Below the pieces are notes generated by a model, which had not been told where the DNA came from, ran no database searches, and saw only the letters and a program-made list of their open reading frames with translations. From Neoarius graeffei (lineage: Eukaryota > Chordata > Actinopteri > Siluriformes > Ariidae): a stretch of DNA of 64,000 bases. Shown here piece by piece: positions 48,698-53,530 of this stretch. The DNA lies in assembly GCF_027579695.1 (NCBI RefSeq), contig NC_083589.1:34956835-35020834 (forward strand), written 5' to 3'. Numbering within the stretch: the stretch's first letter is position 1; every line of letters begins with the position of its first letter. Both the position numbers and the translations under genes were made by a program.

Positions 48698-51662
48698 CAG
48701 CACAGTTTCTGTCCATCAGTCAGCTCAAAACAGAGAATACAGGACAAGCCCCTCAGGATCTTTACCCTATCTGCCAAGCTGAGAGAGCACAGATAATCTT
48801 GAGAACGTTCCACACCTTTTCTCCTTGCACATGAAATCCCCTTATCGCTCCACTACTCCGGACAGGCCAATGCACCGTCAGTCATTCACTTGACTGTCTG
48901 TCACCACCAATCAGAGTGATGTGTTTTCTCAGGGCTCAGGTAGCATTTAGAATTCAAGATGTGAATTCAATCCTTATGTTCATGCGCACACTTGAAATCT
49001 CTTTAGATCATACAGCAATGCAATTACAAAATTAATTTTCAAATACTCTCTTTTATCTGGATCTCAATTATGAGCAGTATAAACAGGTAACATATGAATA
49101 AAATGATATCATTGCAATTTAAAGGAGAACTGAAGTCATTTTTAAACTTGCTTTATTTCTTAATTAACGTGTTATTCAATTGCGTTTTCTGTTTTAGTAA
49201 CCTTATATTGTGACTCATATTGGCAACTAATTGCAATTAAATATTATACTTATCGGCCTATTCAGTTTTTAGCCATGTTGAATTTAGTTTGTTTGGTCCA
49301 TGGCAGGAGGCACGGTGGTGTAGTGGTTAGTGCTGTCGCCTCACAGCAAGAAGGTCTGGGTTCGAGTCCCGTGGCCGGCGAGGGCCTTTCTGTGCGGAGT
49401 TTGCATGTTCTCCCCGTGTCTGCGTGGGTTTCCTCCGGGTGCTCCGGTTTCTCCCACAGTCCAAAGACATGCAGGTTAGGTTAACTGGTGACTCTAAATT
49501 GACTGTAGGTGTGAGTGTGAATGGTTGTCTATGTGTCAGCCCTGTGATGACCTGGCGACTTGTCCAGGGTGTACCCCGCCTTTCGCCTGTAGTCAGCTTG
49601 TGATAGGCTCCAGCTTGCCTGTGACCCTGTAGAACAGGATAAAGCGGCTAGAGAGATGGCATGGTCCATGGCAGGCGTCACTTATCCGCATGATCTTCGT
49701 GAGACTTCGAAACGTGAAGTGTCAGTGCCACCATTTTGAAAACTGTTTTCCAAATGAAATATTGCACAAAAACGAGTCTAAATGGCGATTACTGCCTACT
49801 TTTTTCAAACATTCCTGATTGCTATCAAAACAAACAAAACTTCCGGCTTGATTACATCAGCATTTGAAAGAGGGTGCGCATGTCTTTTGACAACGTTGGC
49901 AGATGTTGGTTACTTTGATTTCTGCTGTACGTTTTACTTCCGTCCTATGATGTCTCGCACAGGTCTCAACGAATCTCGTTTATGGCCATTGCTTTGACAT
50001 ATGGACCAATATATTACATAGCATATTTCAAACACTCATAACTTGCTATAGCAGTGACAAAATAGCAATCAAAAATGCATTCCTATATTTAATAAAATGA
50101 GATAAATAGAATTTTGATAATAAAAATTTGCCTTCAGTTCCCCTTTAAATAATGCCATCGAGTTCATTTATAATCGTTTGTTATCAAACATGCAAAGAGT
50201 ACTGTACGTGGCTCCTCTTCTGCTCACTTATGAAGAAGGAACACATGATATCTATAAAACAAATACAGTATACTGTGTGACATTTGAGGTAAATTGTGAA
50301 CATGATGCTGAAAAGATGCTTCTTGTACTTACATTGCAGGAACAAACTCATCATAAGTATAATTTGTAATGGATTGTGATCATGGTGCAGAAGATTCCTG
50401 TGATGTGGCAAGCACACACACTTTGATCAGCCATGCTAGGAGCTTTTCCAACTGCTGTGTAGCCAGGAGAAGGGAAAAAAAACAAGGATAAAATTGTTAA
50501 GCATTCATTACAGAAAATGTAGCTTAAGTGAATCTCTTGCTTTCATACTCAGATTGCCCATTTGGTGGAACATTTTCTTTTTTAACAATGTTTAATTTTT
50601 TGGTTTGTGATAGTTTGTTTGTGGCTGTGTGACAGGGTAGCAGTTGCACTTTCTGACCTTTGAGAACTGCAGTTTCTGTAATTTGTACAAATTTTGCAGG
50701 TGATACTTAGGGATAGAGATGGGTAACGCTAATAAGCTGAAACGTGTAGTCAGGTGTGGTGAAGCTTATTGTTTGTTGGAGACATAGTGGGTGTTATAAC
50801 TGAACTGTGAAATGAAGGCATGCATTTGGACATGTGTCTCCTGTGACATAGATGTTTGTTCCCTTCACTTGCCCCTTTTCCTGTGTTTGACCTCCTTTTT
50901 TTACCCCACTCTGTCCCTCACCCCACCATGTAGATGTACGTTCCACATGACCCCTGACCCTGTGATGTTGGTGTGGTTGCCAAGGGAGACACAAGGGCCC
51001 TCAGTGTCTTCTTAACCACCAGCATTTCATACAGCCACATGCACACCGACACACCCTCACAACCCTTCCACCTCTAAATGATGGCCTGAGTTCAGACCTC
51101 CACTTCCCGTCTCACTCTAAGGAGATGTCCCACACCCCGAGTCCCACCCCCACGCATGTCTGTTGTGATGTGTTTTTCACCAGAGGGCTAACGGCCGTAG
51201 AAGGAGGACAGTCTTATAACATGTGATGCTGTCTCTGGCTGTTTTCTAAACTAGGTGTCAATTCACAACAGGCTTCAGACGTACCAGCTCAGTGCAGTGC
51301 CAACCCCAGAGAGCGCCGCCCTTCTTAACCAGCGGGGGGAGCTGTGCCAGGCACCGTGTGCCAGCCCTGTGCCCTCGTACCCCCACCAGCGGCCCGACAC
51401 GCTCATCCAGTGCCAGCAGATTGTCAAGGTCATTGTGCTGGACAAAGGCAGTCACGGGCGTGTCGAGGCCCTCCTCAGTCAGAGCCCCACCCACCAGCTT
51501 ATCTCTTCACTTGACGGGGGCAGAGCACAGCGGGAAAAAGATGGGTCTCAGCCGCCGCTACCTCCGCCTCCTCCACCCTACAACCATCCTCATCAGTACA
51601 TCCCCCCCGACCCCCGCTTAACCCTGCAAAGGACCCTGAGTGGATCTCGAAATATAGTGTAG
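10273..51662 (+). CDS. iqsec3: IQSEC3 (IQ motif and Sec7 domain ArfGEF), C-terminal six exons, partial
   Basis: IQSEC3 is a guanine-nucleotide exchange factor for Arf GTPases at inhibitory postsynapses, where it binds gephyrin (family knowledge). Six exons join in phase: 10273-10398, 12993-13092, 13618-13779, 23143-23235, 38510-38556 and 51255-51662, coding 311 residues to the stop. Landmarks are the PH-domain strand [18 protein letters not shown], the IQSEC3-type segment [11 protein letters not shown], the helix [20 protein letters not shown], then a proline-rich tail with [12 protein letters not shown] and [25 protein letters not shown] and the long tail separate it from IQSEC1/2. Exons for the IQ motif, Sec7 domain and start of the PH domain are not in the window and must lie to the left. 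Introns are 2.6, 0.5, 9.4, 15.3 and 12.7 kb and packed with transposons. I cannot tell whether this is the a or b teleost duplicate. Confidence 0.93.
10399..11790. other. iqsec3 intron, no recognisable feature
   Basis: Intron sequence rich in A and T, with poly-T runs. No coding signal or named repeat was recognised. Confidence 0.5.
11795..12130. repeat. SINE-like 3' segment joined to a fish DNA-transposon relic
   Basis: atcctggtcaagttcatagtg, ctggatgggatgtcagtcc and a CA tract form a decayed SINE-type tail (to about 11953). From 11955 the text switches to repeated actcg units (tactcgagtc, cttggactcgga, cattcggactcg), a known style of fish DNA-transposon end. Assignment is by resemblance. 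Confidence 0.4.
12131..12992. other. iqsec3 intron, low-information sequence
   Basis: No exon. It includes a (TTTG)n run near 12715-12738 and purine-rich tracts near 12560-12590. It may include the body of the repeat starting at 11955. Confidence 0.4.
12993..13092 (+). CDS. iqsec3: iqsec3 coding exon (PH domain, middle)
   Basis: This 100-nt exon starts after tgtcccacag and ends GAAT before gtaagatc, leaving phase 1. It encodes [20 protein letters not shown] and then [13 protein letters not shown], the next PH strands. The split codon completes as tyrosine with the following exon. Confidence 0.95.
13093..13617. other. iqsec3 short intron
   Basis: A 525-bp intron with a CT-rich run at about 13260-13290. 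No other feature. Confidence 0.6.
13618..13779 (+). CDS. iqsec3: iqsec3 coding exon (end of PH domain, C-terminal helix)
   Basis: This 162-nt exon starts after tttcattag in phase 1 and ends GAAT before gtgagtgt. It covers the last PH strands and the C-terminal helix [20 protein letters not shown], which is strongly IQSEC3-like. Confidence 0.95.
13780..14407. other. iqsec3 intron before the hAT element
   Basis: AT-rich with a short TG run at about 14037-14056. Nothing else recognised. Confidence 0.5.
14416..16235 (-). mobile_element. hAT transposon hosting a CA-rich minisatellite
   Basis: Ends are CAGGGTTCC on the left and GGAACCCTG on the right. The octamer TAATAATA flanks both sides (14408-14415, 16236-16243), though the right copy lies in an AAT repeat so its weight is reduced. 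Both subterminal parts carry ttactacctttttactacc motifs. Reading leftward from 15836, [20 protein letters not shown] then [14 protein letters not shown] resembles a hAT transposase N-terminus. The frame runs into the minisatellite, so no active transposase remains. Confidence 0.75.
15340..15692. repeat. CA-rich minisatellite, unit about 24-26 bp
   Basis: About fourteen copies of a unit built as ACGCACCAGG followed by a short (CA)n stretch. Unit length varies with the CA run. It gives long artificial open frames (THTHNAPG or CVCVPGAL repeats) on both strands, which are not genes. Confidence 0.95.
16244..16640 (-). repeat. Retroposon 3' end with (AAT)n tail
   Basis: Read leftward, the end reads taactgtaaagtaaccttgg, then agaaaagcactatataaatt and (ATT)n. 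This is the form of fish LINE/SINE 3' termini. The hAT at 14416 seems to have inserted into its tail. The body up to about 16640 is unassigned. Confidence 0.5.
16906..17033. mobile_element. Palindromic Harbinger-like MITE, copy 1
   Basis: GGGTGGGTTTCCCAAAAGC at the left is mirrored by gcttttgggaaacccaccc at the right. The length is about 130 bp, and the internal text is nearly identical to copy 2 at about 25737-25863. Confidence 0.75.
17285..17640 (+). pseudogene. LINE (RTE-like) reverse-transcriptase C-terminus, truncated
   Basis: One frame reads [27 protein letters not shown], a stop, then [19 protein letters not shown] and HCGDP. RLRWxGHxxRR followed by GRPKxR is typical of the end of RTE-type LINE polymerases. 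The copy is 5'-truncated, has internal stops, and ends in (GTT)n-like repeats. Confidence 0.65.
17812..18045 (+). repeat. tRNA-derived SINE
   Basis: It begins ggggcagccgtggcttaatgg with an A-box-like stretch and B-box-like ggttcaagtcc. It continues gccctTGAGTAAGGCACC and cccaactgctctgg, the same family as copies at 42024 and 56555. Confidence 0.7.
18046..18970 (-). pseudogene. LINE (L2/CR1-like) reverse-transcriptase C-terminus, truncated
   Basis: Reading leftward from about 18923: [37 protein letters not shown], then after a break [47 protein letters not shown] and [13 protein letters not shown]. This is the usual C-terminal order of fish L2/CR1-type LINEs. At least one frame break separates the two parts. 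The endonuclease and catalytic RT core are missing. Confidence 0.8.
18971..19991. other. iqsec3 intron, no gene
   Basis: AT-rich intron sequence with a short (GA)n run near 19864-19888. No exon was recognised. Confidence 0.5.
19992..20047. repeat. (TG)n microsatellite
   Basis: About 27 uninterrupted TG units; potentially Z-DNA-forming and length-variable. Confidence 0.97.
20048..21620. other. iqsec3 intron with unassigned repeat-like parts
   Basis: There is no coding signal. At about 20413 the text ccgtcagggccttctaggcc, followed by gagagggcc, resembles the end of a fish hAT element, but I did not find its partner end. The rest is unassigned. Confidence 0.4.
21623..21656. repeat. 34-bp hairpin bordering the 302-bp tandem array
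   Basis: AGCTCATCC at the left pairs with GGATGAGCT at the right around a GC-rich core. A related start (agctcatctggccgacagg) occurs at about 41552, marking a dispersed family. Confidence 0.6.
21690..22690. repeat. Tandem repeat, 302-bp unit, about 3.3 copies
   Basis: The marker gggtgactc recurs at about 21859, 22161 and 22463, exactly 302 bp apart. Each unit also has ttttcactgaaactcaccca, gacatattccaacaag and ggctacacaggggtcac, diverged by some substitutions. No unit encodes a convincing protein. Confidence 0.9.
22691..23142. other. iqsec3 intron, no gene
   Basis: Nothing recognisable until the CT-rich polypyrimidine tract (about 23110-23130) of the next iqsec3 exon. Confidence 0.5.
23143..23235 (+). 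CDS. iqsec3: iqsec3 coding exon (linker after the PH domain)
   Basis: This 93-nt exon follows a CT-rich tract and ctgtgcag. The split codon gives tryptophan, producing [16 protein letters not shown], matching the conserved WELEKQQG that follows the IQSEC3 PH domain. Donor is ATCGG followed by gtactc, a less usual GTACT donor, but phase fits the next exon. Confidence 0.9.
23665..23915 (+). repeat. Interspersed repeat (retroposon 3' part), copy 1
   Basis: It carries gcgcttttaacagtagacattg, caaagcagctttacag, ggaaaaactccctcagatgac and cccatcctcttttggg. A second copy at about 42305-42515 shares the same blocks. It resembles the 3' UTR of a fish LINE; no ORF is left. Confidence 0.6.
23916..24840. 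other. iqsec3 intron, no gene
   Basis: AT-rich sequence. Short phrases such as catttatgacccc near 23577 and 24775 recur, hinting at an old repeat spanning the neighbouring blocks. Confidence 0.4.
24841..24901. repeat. (GGAT)n microsatellite
   Basis: About 15 uninterrupted copies of the GATG tetranucleotide. Confidence 0.97.
24902..25736. other. iqsec3 intron with unassigned short open frames
   Basis: Two adjacent + strand frames (25214-25444 and 25441-25740) have moderately protein-like composition (for example [17 protein letters not shown]). I recognise no family and see no splice sites. They may be transposon remnants. Confidence 0.3.
25737..25863. mobile_element. Palindromic Harbinger-like MITE, copy 2
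   Basis: Ends are GGTGAGTTTCCCAAAAGC and, inverted, cttttgggaaacccacc, flanked by cagttcag-like text on both sides. The interior is nearly identical to copy 1 at 16906. Confidence 0.75.
26086..26150. repeat. (TG)n microsatellite
   Basis: About 30 TG units with one interruption near the right end. Confidence 0.97.
26299..26860. mobile_element. Short Tc1-like non-autonomous element
   Basis: Both ends sit next to TA. The left starts CAGTCCTGTGCAAGAGTCTT; the right end, inverted, reads CAGTATTGTGCAAAAGTCTT. The interior has no intact transposase. A related, inverted partial copy is at 63100-63408. Confidence 0.75.
27348..27515 (+). repeat. tRNA-derived SINE with 18-bp target duplication
   Basis: The head is tRNA-like (gggggcgtcgtggctcaggtgg, B box gggttcgattcc). 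The body has ctgtcctatccaataaagg and an A-rich end. The 18-bp duplication AAAGAATACCCTGAGGTT lies at 27330-27347 and 27516-27533 without mismatch, implying a young insertion. Confidence 0.92.
27541..27750. mobile_element. Foldback MITE
   Basis: CACTGTAAAAAA at the left and TTTTTTACAGTG at the right begin a long inverted repeat covering most of the element. gttgttttaacttaaaaaag and gttagtgcaagggc recur inverted. It is about 210 bp with no ORF and lies 7 bp from the preceding SINE's duplication. Confidence 0.85.
27751..28385. other. iqsec3 intron, no gene
   Basis: No exon and no named repeat recognised. Confidence 0.5.
28388..28954. mobile_element. AT-rich inverted-repeat element with recurring ttgttataac motif
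   Basis: ATTGCTGCCACACCAG at the left is inverted at the right (ctggtgtggcagcaat). Inside, tcttgttataac / gttataacaaga recurs many times in both orientations. No ORF. Probably a MITE of unknown superfamily. Confidence 0.75.
29171..29220. repeat. (TG)n followed by a 30-base G tract
   Basis: A short TG run ending at 29190 passes directly into 30 consecutive G residues (29191-29220). It is a strong G-quadruplex candidate and a place where assemblies often fail. Confidence 0.9.
29442..29819 (-). pseudogene. Unidentified 125-codon open frame
   Basis: A clean frame reads [20 protein letters not shown] and later [19 protein letters not shown] and [18 protein letters not shown]. It is rich in F, R and K. 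I recognise no family. It lies in transposon-rich intron on the strand opposite iqsec3, and is more likely a mobile-element remnant than a host gene. Confidence 0.25.
30041..30092. repeat. (TTTG)n microsatellite
   Basis: About ten copies of GTTT inside the outer Tc1 element. Confidence 0.93.
31375..32560. repeat. Possible relic element with inverted ends inside the hAT
   Basis: aggggtgaaagtaactttta (left) and gcttactttcactcctgcat (right) are imperfect inverse copies, and cggtac/ccggac motifs lie just inside the right end. This is the pattern of a small DNA transposon, here containing the SINE. No clear target duplication was found. Confidence 0.45.
31573..31927 (+). repeat. tRNA-derived SINE, full length, inside the hAT element
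   Basis: It starts ggcagcacggtggtgtagtgg with an A box, has B box gggttcgagcccc and the body cgtgggtttcctccgggtgc, and ends aggagatgagaatgag. The 13-bp duplication ATAAATTGCAAAC lies at 31560-31572 and 31928-31940. Confidence 0.95.
33223..33954 (+). pseudogene. Tc1 transposase, catalytic part, inactivated
   Basis: From [20 protein letters not shown] through [16 protein letters not shown] it covers the end of the DNA-binding region and the DDE domain. The first catalytic aspartate is in [10 protein letters not shown]. The second is in [10 protein letters not shown], directly preceded by an in-frame stop (33706-33708). The third acidic residue is the glutamate in [10 protein letters not shown]. 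Upstream coding starts near 31097 ([16 protein letters not shown]) but is cut by the hAT insertion and frameshifts. Confidence 0.88.
34891..35738. other. iqsec3 intron, possibly unique sequence
   Basis: No coding signal and no recognised repeat. The part at about 35290-35640 has balanced composition compared with its surroundings. Confidence 0.4.
36720..37210 (+). pseudogene. LINE 5' region fragment
   Basis: Frames contain [27 protein letters not shown], an arginine/lysine-rich stretch, and [20 protein letters not shown] followed by ARSM. This resembles the start of fish LINE proteins before the endonuclease. Frameshifts are present and the copy ends abruptly near 37210. Confidence 0.5.
37268..37505 (-). 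pseudogene. Fragment of a transposon protein of SWIM/YqaJ type
   Basis: Leftward reading gives [20 protein letters not shown], then [21 protein letters not shown]. The pattern YPDxYNYL...AxKSLxxY matches the region before the SWIM zinc finger in a multi-copy fish transposon protein with a YqaJ-like nuclease. A related fragment is at 47096-47608. Confidence 0.5.
37976..38509. repeat. SINE-like relic and plain intron before the 47-nt exon
   Basis: About 38035-38260 reads cacacattcacacctacagg, caatttagagtcgacctgctgg and ggaaggaaactgggga, a decayed SINE tail type. 38260-38509 is plain intron. Confidence 0.45.
38510..38556 (+). CDS. iqsec3: iqsec3 47-nt microexon-like coding exon
   Basis: Acceptor is gctgctcag and donor is GTAGAG followed by gtaagt. 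With the split glycine codon it encodes [16 protein letters not shown], joining in frame to VSIHNRLQ in the last exon. It corresponds to the segment ending STVE before VSIHNR in the mammalian protein. At 47 nt between introns of 15.3 and 12.7 kb, an automated gene finder could miss it. Confidence 0.85.
38557..39799. other. iqsec3 intron, largely repeat-poor
   Basis: No coding signal. About 39240-39790 has balanced base composition and no recognised transposon. It includes a short TG/G tract at about 39353-39376. Confidence 0.4.
39800..39886. repeat. (TG)n(GA)n compound microsatellite
   Basis: About 33 TG units followed directly by about 10 GA units. Confidence 0.97.
39887..41035. other. iqsec3 intron, no gene
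   Basis: AT-rich with an (AAAT)n run at about 40550-40582. Phrases such as ccatggtaaaatcatagtaa recur locally. No exon. Confidence 0.5.
41036..41452 (-). repeat. Composite tRNA-derived SINE
   Basis: Leftward from 41452: agtggttagcactgtcgcc, B box ggtttgaaccc, then gtttccatgttctctccgtg, ccggtttcccccacag, and in the 3' half gcccttgagcaaggcaccta and cccattgctctgggtatg. It ends in a long tail near tgacaaataaaaggc. The 3' half is shared with the copy at 47985. Confidence 0.8.
41552..42005. repeat. Repeat related to the hairpin-bordered family at 21623
   Basis: It starts agctcatctggccgacagg and contains two imperfect internal copies of caaaaatcacttcttctctg / gaaaattgcttcttctctct about 165 bp apart. 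This matches the layout of the 21623-22690 locus. Confidence 0.55.
42024..42222 (-). repeat. tRNA-derived SINE
   Basis: Leftward: cacagcctaatggttagaga, B-box-like ttggtttgattccctgg, tgcctttgagcaaggcacct and, at the end, gcgtctgctaaatgcctgta. Same family as 17812 and 56555. Confidence 0.75.
42305..42515 (+). repeat. Interspersed repeat, copy 2
   Basis: It shares acttttaacagtagacattg, caaagcagctttacag and gagaaaaaactccctgagatg with the copy at 23665. Confidence 0.6.
42516..43163. other. iqsec3 intron, no gene
   Basis: AT-rich, with a short TG run at about 42769-42788. Nothing else recognised. Confidence 0.5.
43164..43306. mobile_element. Short Tc1-like MITE
   Basis: Left tactttatatggccaaaagt and, inverted from the right, tacaatgtatggacaaaagt are imperfect inverse ends. 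About 143 bp with a GC-rich middle (cggggggg). Confidence 0.65.
43497..43577 (+). pseudogene. THAP-domain coding start, interrupted by a gypsy insertion (left half)
   Basis: [20 protein letters not shown] carries the first two cysteines of a THAP zinc finger (CxxxxC type). A neighbouring frame then reads RYYRIPK, the usual THAP FxRxP-like block, so a small frame change lies near 43558. The gypsy LTR begins at 43578, and the domain resumes at 46761. THAP domains bind DNA and are typical of several transposon superfamilies. Confidence 0.75.
43578..44168 (+). repeat. 5' LTR of the gypsy element, containing a 5S rRNA-like segment
   Basis: It starts TGTCATGG and ends CTTTGACA, so the termini TGTCA/TGACA are inverse as expected. 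The first 205 bp match the truncated 3' LTR (46556-46760) with few differences. A polyadenylation signal AATAAA is at 44116-44121. A 5S rRNA-like stretch occupies 43921-44011. Confidence 0.88.
43921..44011 (+). ncRNA. 5S rRNA-like segment within the LTR
   Basis: The segment starts gcctacagccacacc and contains tctgatctcagaagttaagc, then agggttgggcctgg and tacttggatgggagac. This follows vertebrate 5S rRNA positions 1 to about 91 with scattered substitutions. The internal control region (aagttaagcaggg..gggcctgg) is largely kept, so Pol III factor binding is conceivable. The 3' third of 5S is absent after it. Just before it (43889-43920) ctgggagactgcctg...gagctgtcag looks like a 5S 3' end, as if from a preceding unit. 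A working 5S gene is unlikely. Confidence 0.82.
44171..45351 (+). pseudogene. Gypsy pol, reverse transcriptase-RNase H-integrase N-terminus (defective)
   Basis: RT blocks seen are [35 protein letters not shown] and [16 protein letters not shown]. The next block should hold the catalytic YxDD, but the frame jumps from VFLDE directly to [17 protein letters not shown] in the RNase H region. So the catalytic pair and the thumb/connection are deleted in frame. RNase H-like text continues to [15 protein letters not shown]. The integrase zinc-binding region ([10 protein letters not shown] ... CPTCNQNK) follows. The frame is lost near 45295. Confidence 0.9.
45300..46469 (+). pseudogene. Gypsy integrase core and chromodomain
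   Basis: In the second frame the integrase core has its first aspartate in [10 protein letters not shown] (just before the first ATG at 45324), the second in IVLDRGPQF and the glutamate in [12 protein letters not shown]. The C-terminus has a GPF-like [15 protein letters not shown] region, then a chromodomain ([19 protein letters not shown]), marking a chromovirus-type Ty3/gypsy. The frame ends at 46469. The integrase itself looks intact apart from the frame shift before it. Confidence 0.9.
46556..46760 (+). repeat. 3' LTR of the gypsy element, truncated
   Basis: It begins TGTCATGGTCCTACC right after the polypurine tract and follows the 5' LTR to ttgcctgcct. Then host THAP sequence (ttcacaagggtgaaag) begins. 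About 386 bp of LTR, including the part corresponding to the 5S-like segment, is missing. Confidence 0.85.
46761..46890 (+). pseudogene. THAP-domain coding, right half
   Basis: [20 protein letters not shown] continues to [11 protein letters not shown], giving the conserved tryptophan and the closing CxxH of the THAP zinc finger. The exon seems to end at a donor-like AAAG followed by gtacgc. It completes the domain begun at 43497. Confidence 0.75.
47096..47608 (-). pseudogene. Transposon protein N-terminal part (SWIM/YqaJ type)
   Basis: A 170-codon frame includes [40 protein letters not shown], and [20 protein letters not shown]. The block MKAxKxLEAxxYxxxGWV is typical of a fish transposon protein that continues into a SWIM zinc finger and a YqaJ-like nuclease, which are missing here. 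It faces the THAP gene at 43497-46890, so the two were probably convergent genes of one DNA transposon. Confidence 0.6.
47651..47984. other. iqsec3 intron, low complexity
   Basis: An (ATT)n and poly-T tract (47625-47690) followed by plain AT-rich sequence. Nothing coding. Confidence 0.5.
47985..48247 (-). repeat. tRNA-derived SINE, composite family
   Basis: Leftward from 48247: gtggtgtagtagttagcactg, a short deletion-bearing middle, gcccttgagcgacgcaccca and the tail gcagagaggaatttcac. Shared 3' half with the copy at 41036. Confidence 0.75.
48640..48696. repeat. (TG)n microsatellite
   Basis: About 28 uninterrupted TG units. Confidence 0.97.
49123..50144. mobile_element. TTAA-flanked element (Kolobok/piggyBac-like), non-autonomous
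   Basis: TTAA lies at 49119-49122 and 50145-50148. Ends are AGGAGAACTGAAG and, inverted, AGGGGAACTGAAGG. TTAA targets occur in Kolobok and piggyBac; the AGG start fits Kolobok better. There is no intact transposase. It contains the SINE at 49308. Confidence 0.78.
49308..49661 (+). repeat. tRNA-derived SINE inside the TTAA element
   Basis: It starts aggcacggtggtgtagtgg, with B box gggttcgagtccc, and ends aagcggctagagagatggca. The 14-bp duplication TGGTCCATGGCAGG lies at 49294-49307 and 49662-49675. Confidence 0.95.
50149..51254. other. iqsec3 intron before the last exon
   Basis: No recognised repeat. It becomes CT-rich towards the last exon's acceptor. No additional exon was found. Confidence 0.5.
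51255..51662 (+). CDS. iqsec3: iqsec3 terminal coding exon, proline-rich tail and stop
   Basis: The exon opens after ttttctaaactag with [11 protein letters not shown] and runs 135 codons to TAG. It carries the IQSEC3 block [14 protein letters not shown], a run of seven prolines, YNHPHQY, and ends SGSRNIV. The C-terminal hydrophobic residue could contact a PDZ domain, but the last residues are not a canonical class I motif. GC content is well above the surrounding intron. Confidence 0.95.
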   Translation: MSIHNRLQTYQLSAVPTPESAALLNQRGELCQAPCASPVPSYPHQRPDTLIQCQQIVKVIVLDKGSHGRVEALLSQSPTHQLISSLDGGRAQREKDGSQPPLPPPPPPYNHPHQYIPPDPRLTLQRTLSGSRNIV

Positions 51663-53530
51663 AGATAAGAAAATAAATCAATAACTTGGAAAAAATATAT
51701 CGATGATTTTCATGTGCTTACCATTTGTGTATATATGTAAACATACAGAGAAATATAATAGAAATAAGAAGAAAAATACATATACTGTATAAATACATAT
51801 ATTTAAGGTAAATGAATTTAAAAATGAAAGAAGTATGTACTTTATTAACTTTGCAGATATGTGAAATAATAATCAAGTGAAAAGAAATATTACTTGAGCA
51901 GATTTTGAAAAACAAAATGTAGTTTTCAAATATTTATTTGCCACTTTGGACTCTGACAGGTTATCCCAGTCATTAGAAGAAGGATTTCTCTGGTATTTTT
52001 CGAGCTAAATGAGAAAATTAATTAAGCTCAATACACTAAAAACAGCCTAATTCCATAATGGCATCCTGTCTCTGAGCTAGATCTCATTATTTTAGTCTTT
52101 TATTAACTTACTGTAAAACCTGTTGTGTGTATGTGCAAGCACTAAACTGATGGGTGATATATGTGCCAAAATAAGAAAAAAAATAGAAAAAATTTTAACT
52201 GCAATATTTTTTTTTCCTCAAACTCTGTATGTGGTCCAGACTGTGCACTTTTAAAATGGGAACTTTGATCAGACCTTGTTATTGCTCAACATGTCAGAAA
52301 ATACCCTTAATTCTCCTGCTTTTAGCCAATCACATAGTTGTCTGGACCTCTTTACATCTGCTATTGCTCTCTTCCTCAGGAACTCTAGAACGTCTATGAA
52401 CATGTAGCATCTCAGAAAGTAGGTGGCACTAACAAAGAGGACTTTTTATCCCAGCTTCCCTTTTTGCACATATGGATATCTGCTTGGCATTCTGTGATCC
52501 AATTTGAAAAACGGCATAATGACTTGGACTGTTTCTTTGACACAGATTCCTTCTCTAGCTTCAGCATTTACTGGATATATTAAACCCTTACATCTATTGG
52601 ACCTGAAGTTCACTTAGCATCACTGTTTGTTTTCCTCGGTATAACTTTGTTCACCTTTTGATGTAAGTGACTCTTAAAACAAGATGTGCATTTTTCGGAC
52701 AAAACACTTGAATTTTAATGTTTCTTCCCTGTTTGTTTAGTCTCATTTGAGTTGTATGTGAATTTGGGGGTTTAAAAAAAGACATTTTGTTTTGTACTAT
52801 ATGTAAATATCATATTCTGAGTCTGAACGGAGTGTTGAAACTGTTTGGGTCTGGCAAATGTTAACAGGCTTTGATCTGTCCTCATCTCAGACAGATCATT
52901 GTCTACCTAGTCTGGAAGTGTATTAATCATGAGCACCATCAATATGTCTTGAATAGGTGTTTGTTTTAGCTCCCCTGTCATTTTATCCAGCCGAGAGGTT
53001 GGTTTAAAATTGCACTGCTTCTGTTCAGAGCTCCCGATCTGATCCAGTCTTCGATATTTCATTCCACACACATTTCCATGCAAGGTATTGGAAATGAGAC
53101 TAGGTGAATCTCTTTGGAGCTTGTCTGAGGTCTGAGTTGATTAACTGGACCTGACTTGTTGATTGGATAGCATTAGACTGCCTATTCCCATCTCCCCTAC
53201 CTATCACCACTGCTCCCTGCTTCTCCAAAGCTCTAAAAAAAAAAAATTTTAAAAATGGGGGGCCCCTAATGGACCGCTGTCCTTCTCAGAGACCTCCAGA
53301 CTCCCTTACTCCATCTAGTTTAAACTTGAAGTTGAGGACATTGCTTCAGAGATCTGAAATTCTTCTAAAATGGGTGCATTACAAAAAAAAAAAAAAGACA
53401 TGGCTCTGCAGCTTTCAAATCATAAAACTTCCACGAGTTGAACCGCTTCCTTTCTGTGTATGAAATATTGAATGAATGACGTTCAATTTTTCAGGAGGTG
53501 AAAACCTCCCAATAAACTCTGCACAACTCT
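51663..53530 (+). other. iqsec3: Probable iqsec3 3' untranslated region
   Basis: After the stop at 51662 the sequence is AT-rich, free of recognisable transposons and without coding signal. AATAAA motifs occur just after the stop (about 51672) and at 53511-53516; the second is the better candidate, since family members have long 3' UTRs. The 3' end is inferred, not seen. Confidence 0.4.

Noticed and set aside
51258..51494. A minus-strand frame opposite the last iqsec3 exon
   Set aside because: It is the antisense shadow of a strongly conserved coding exon.
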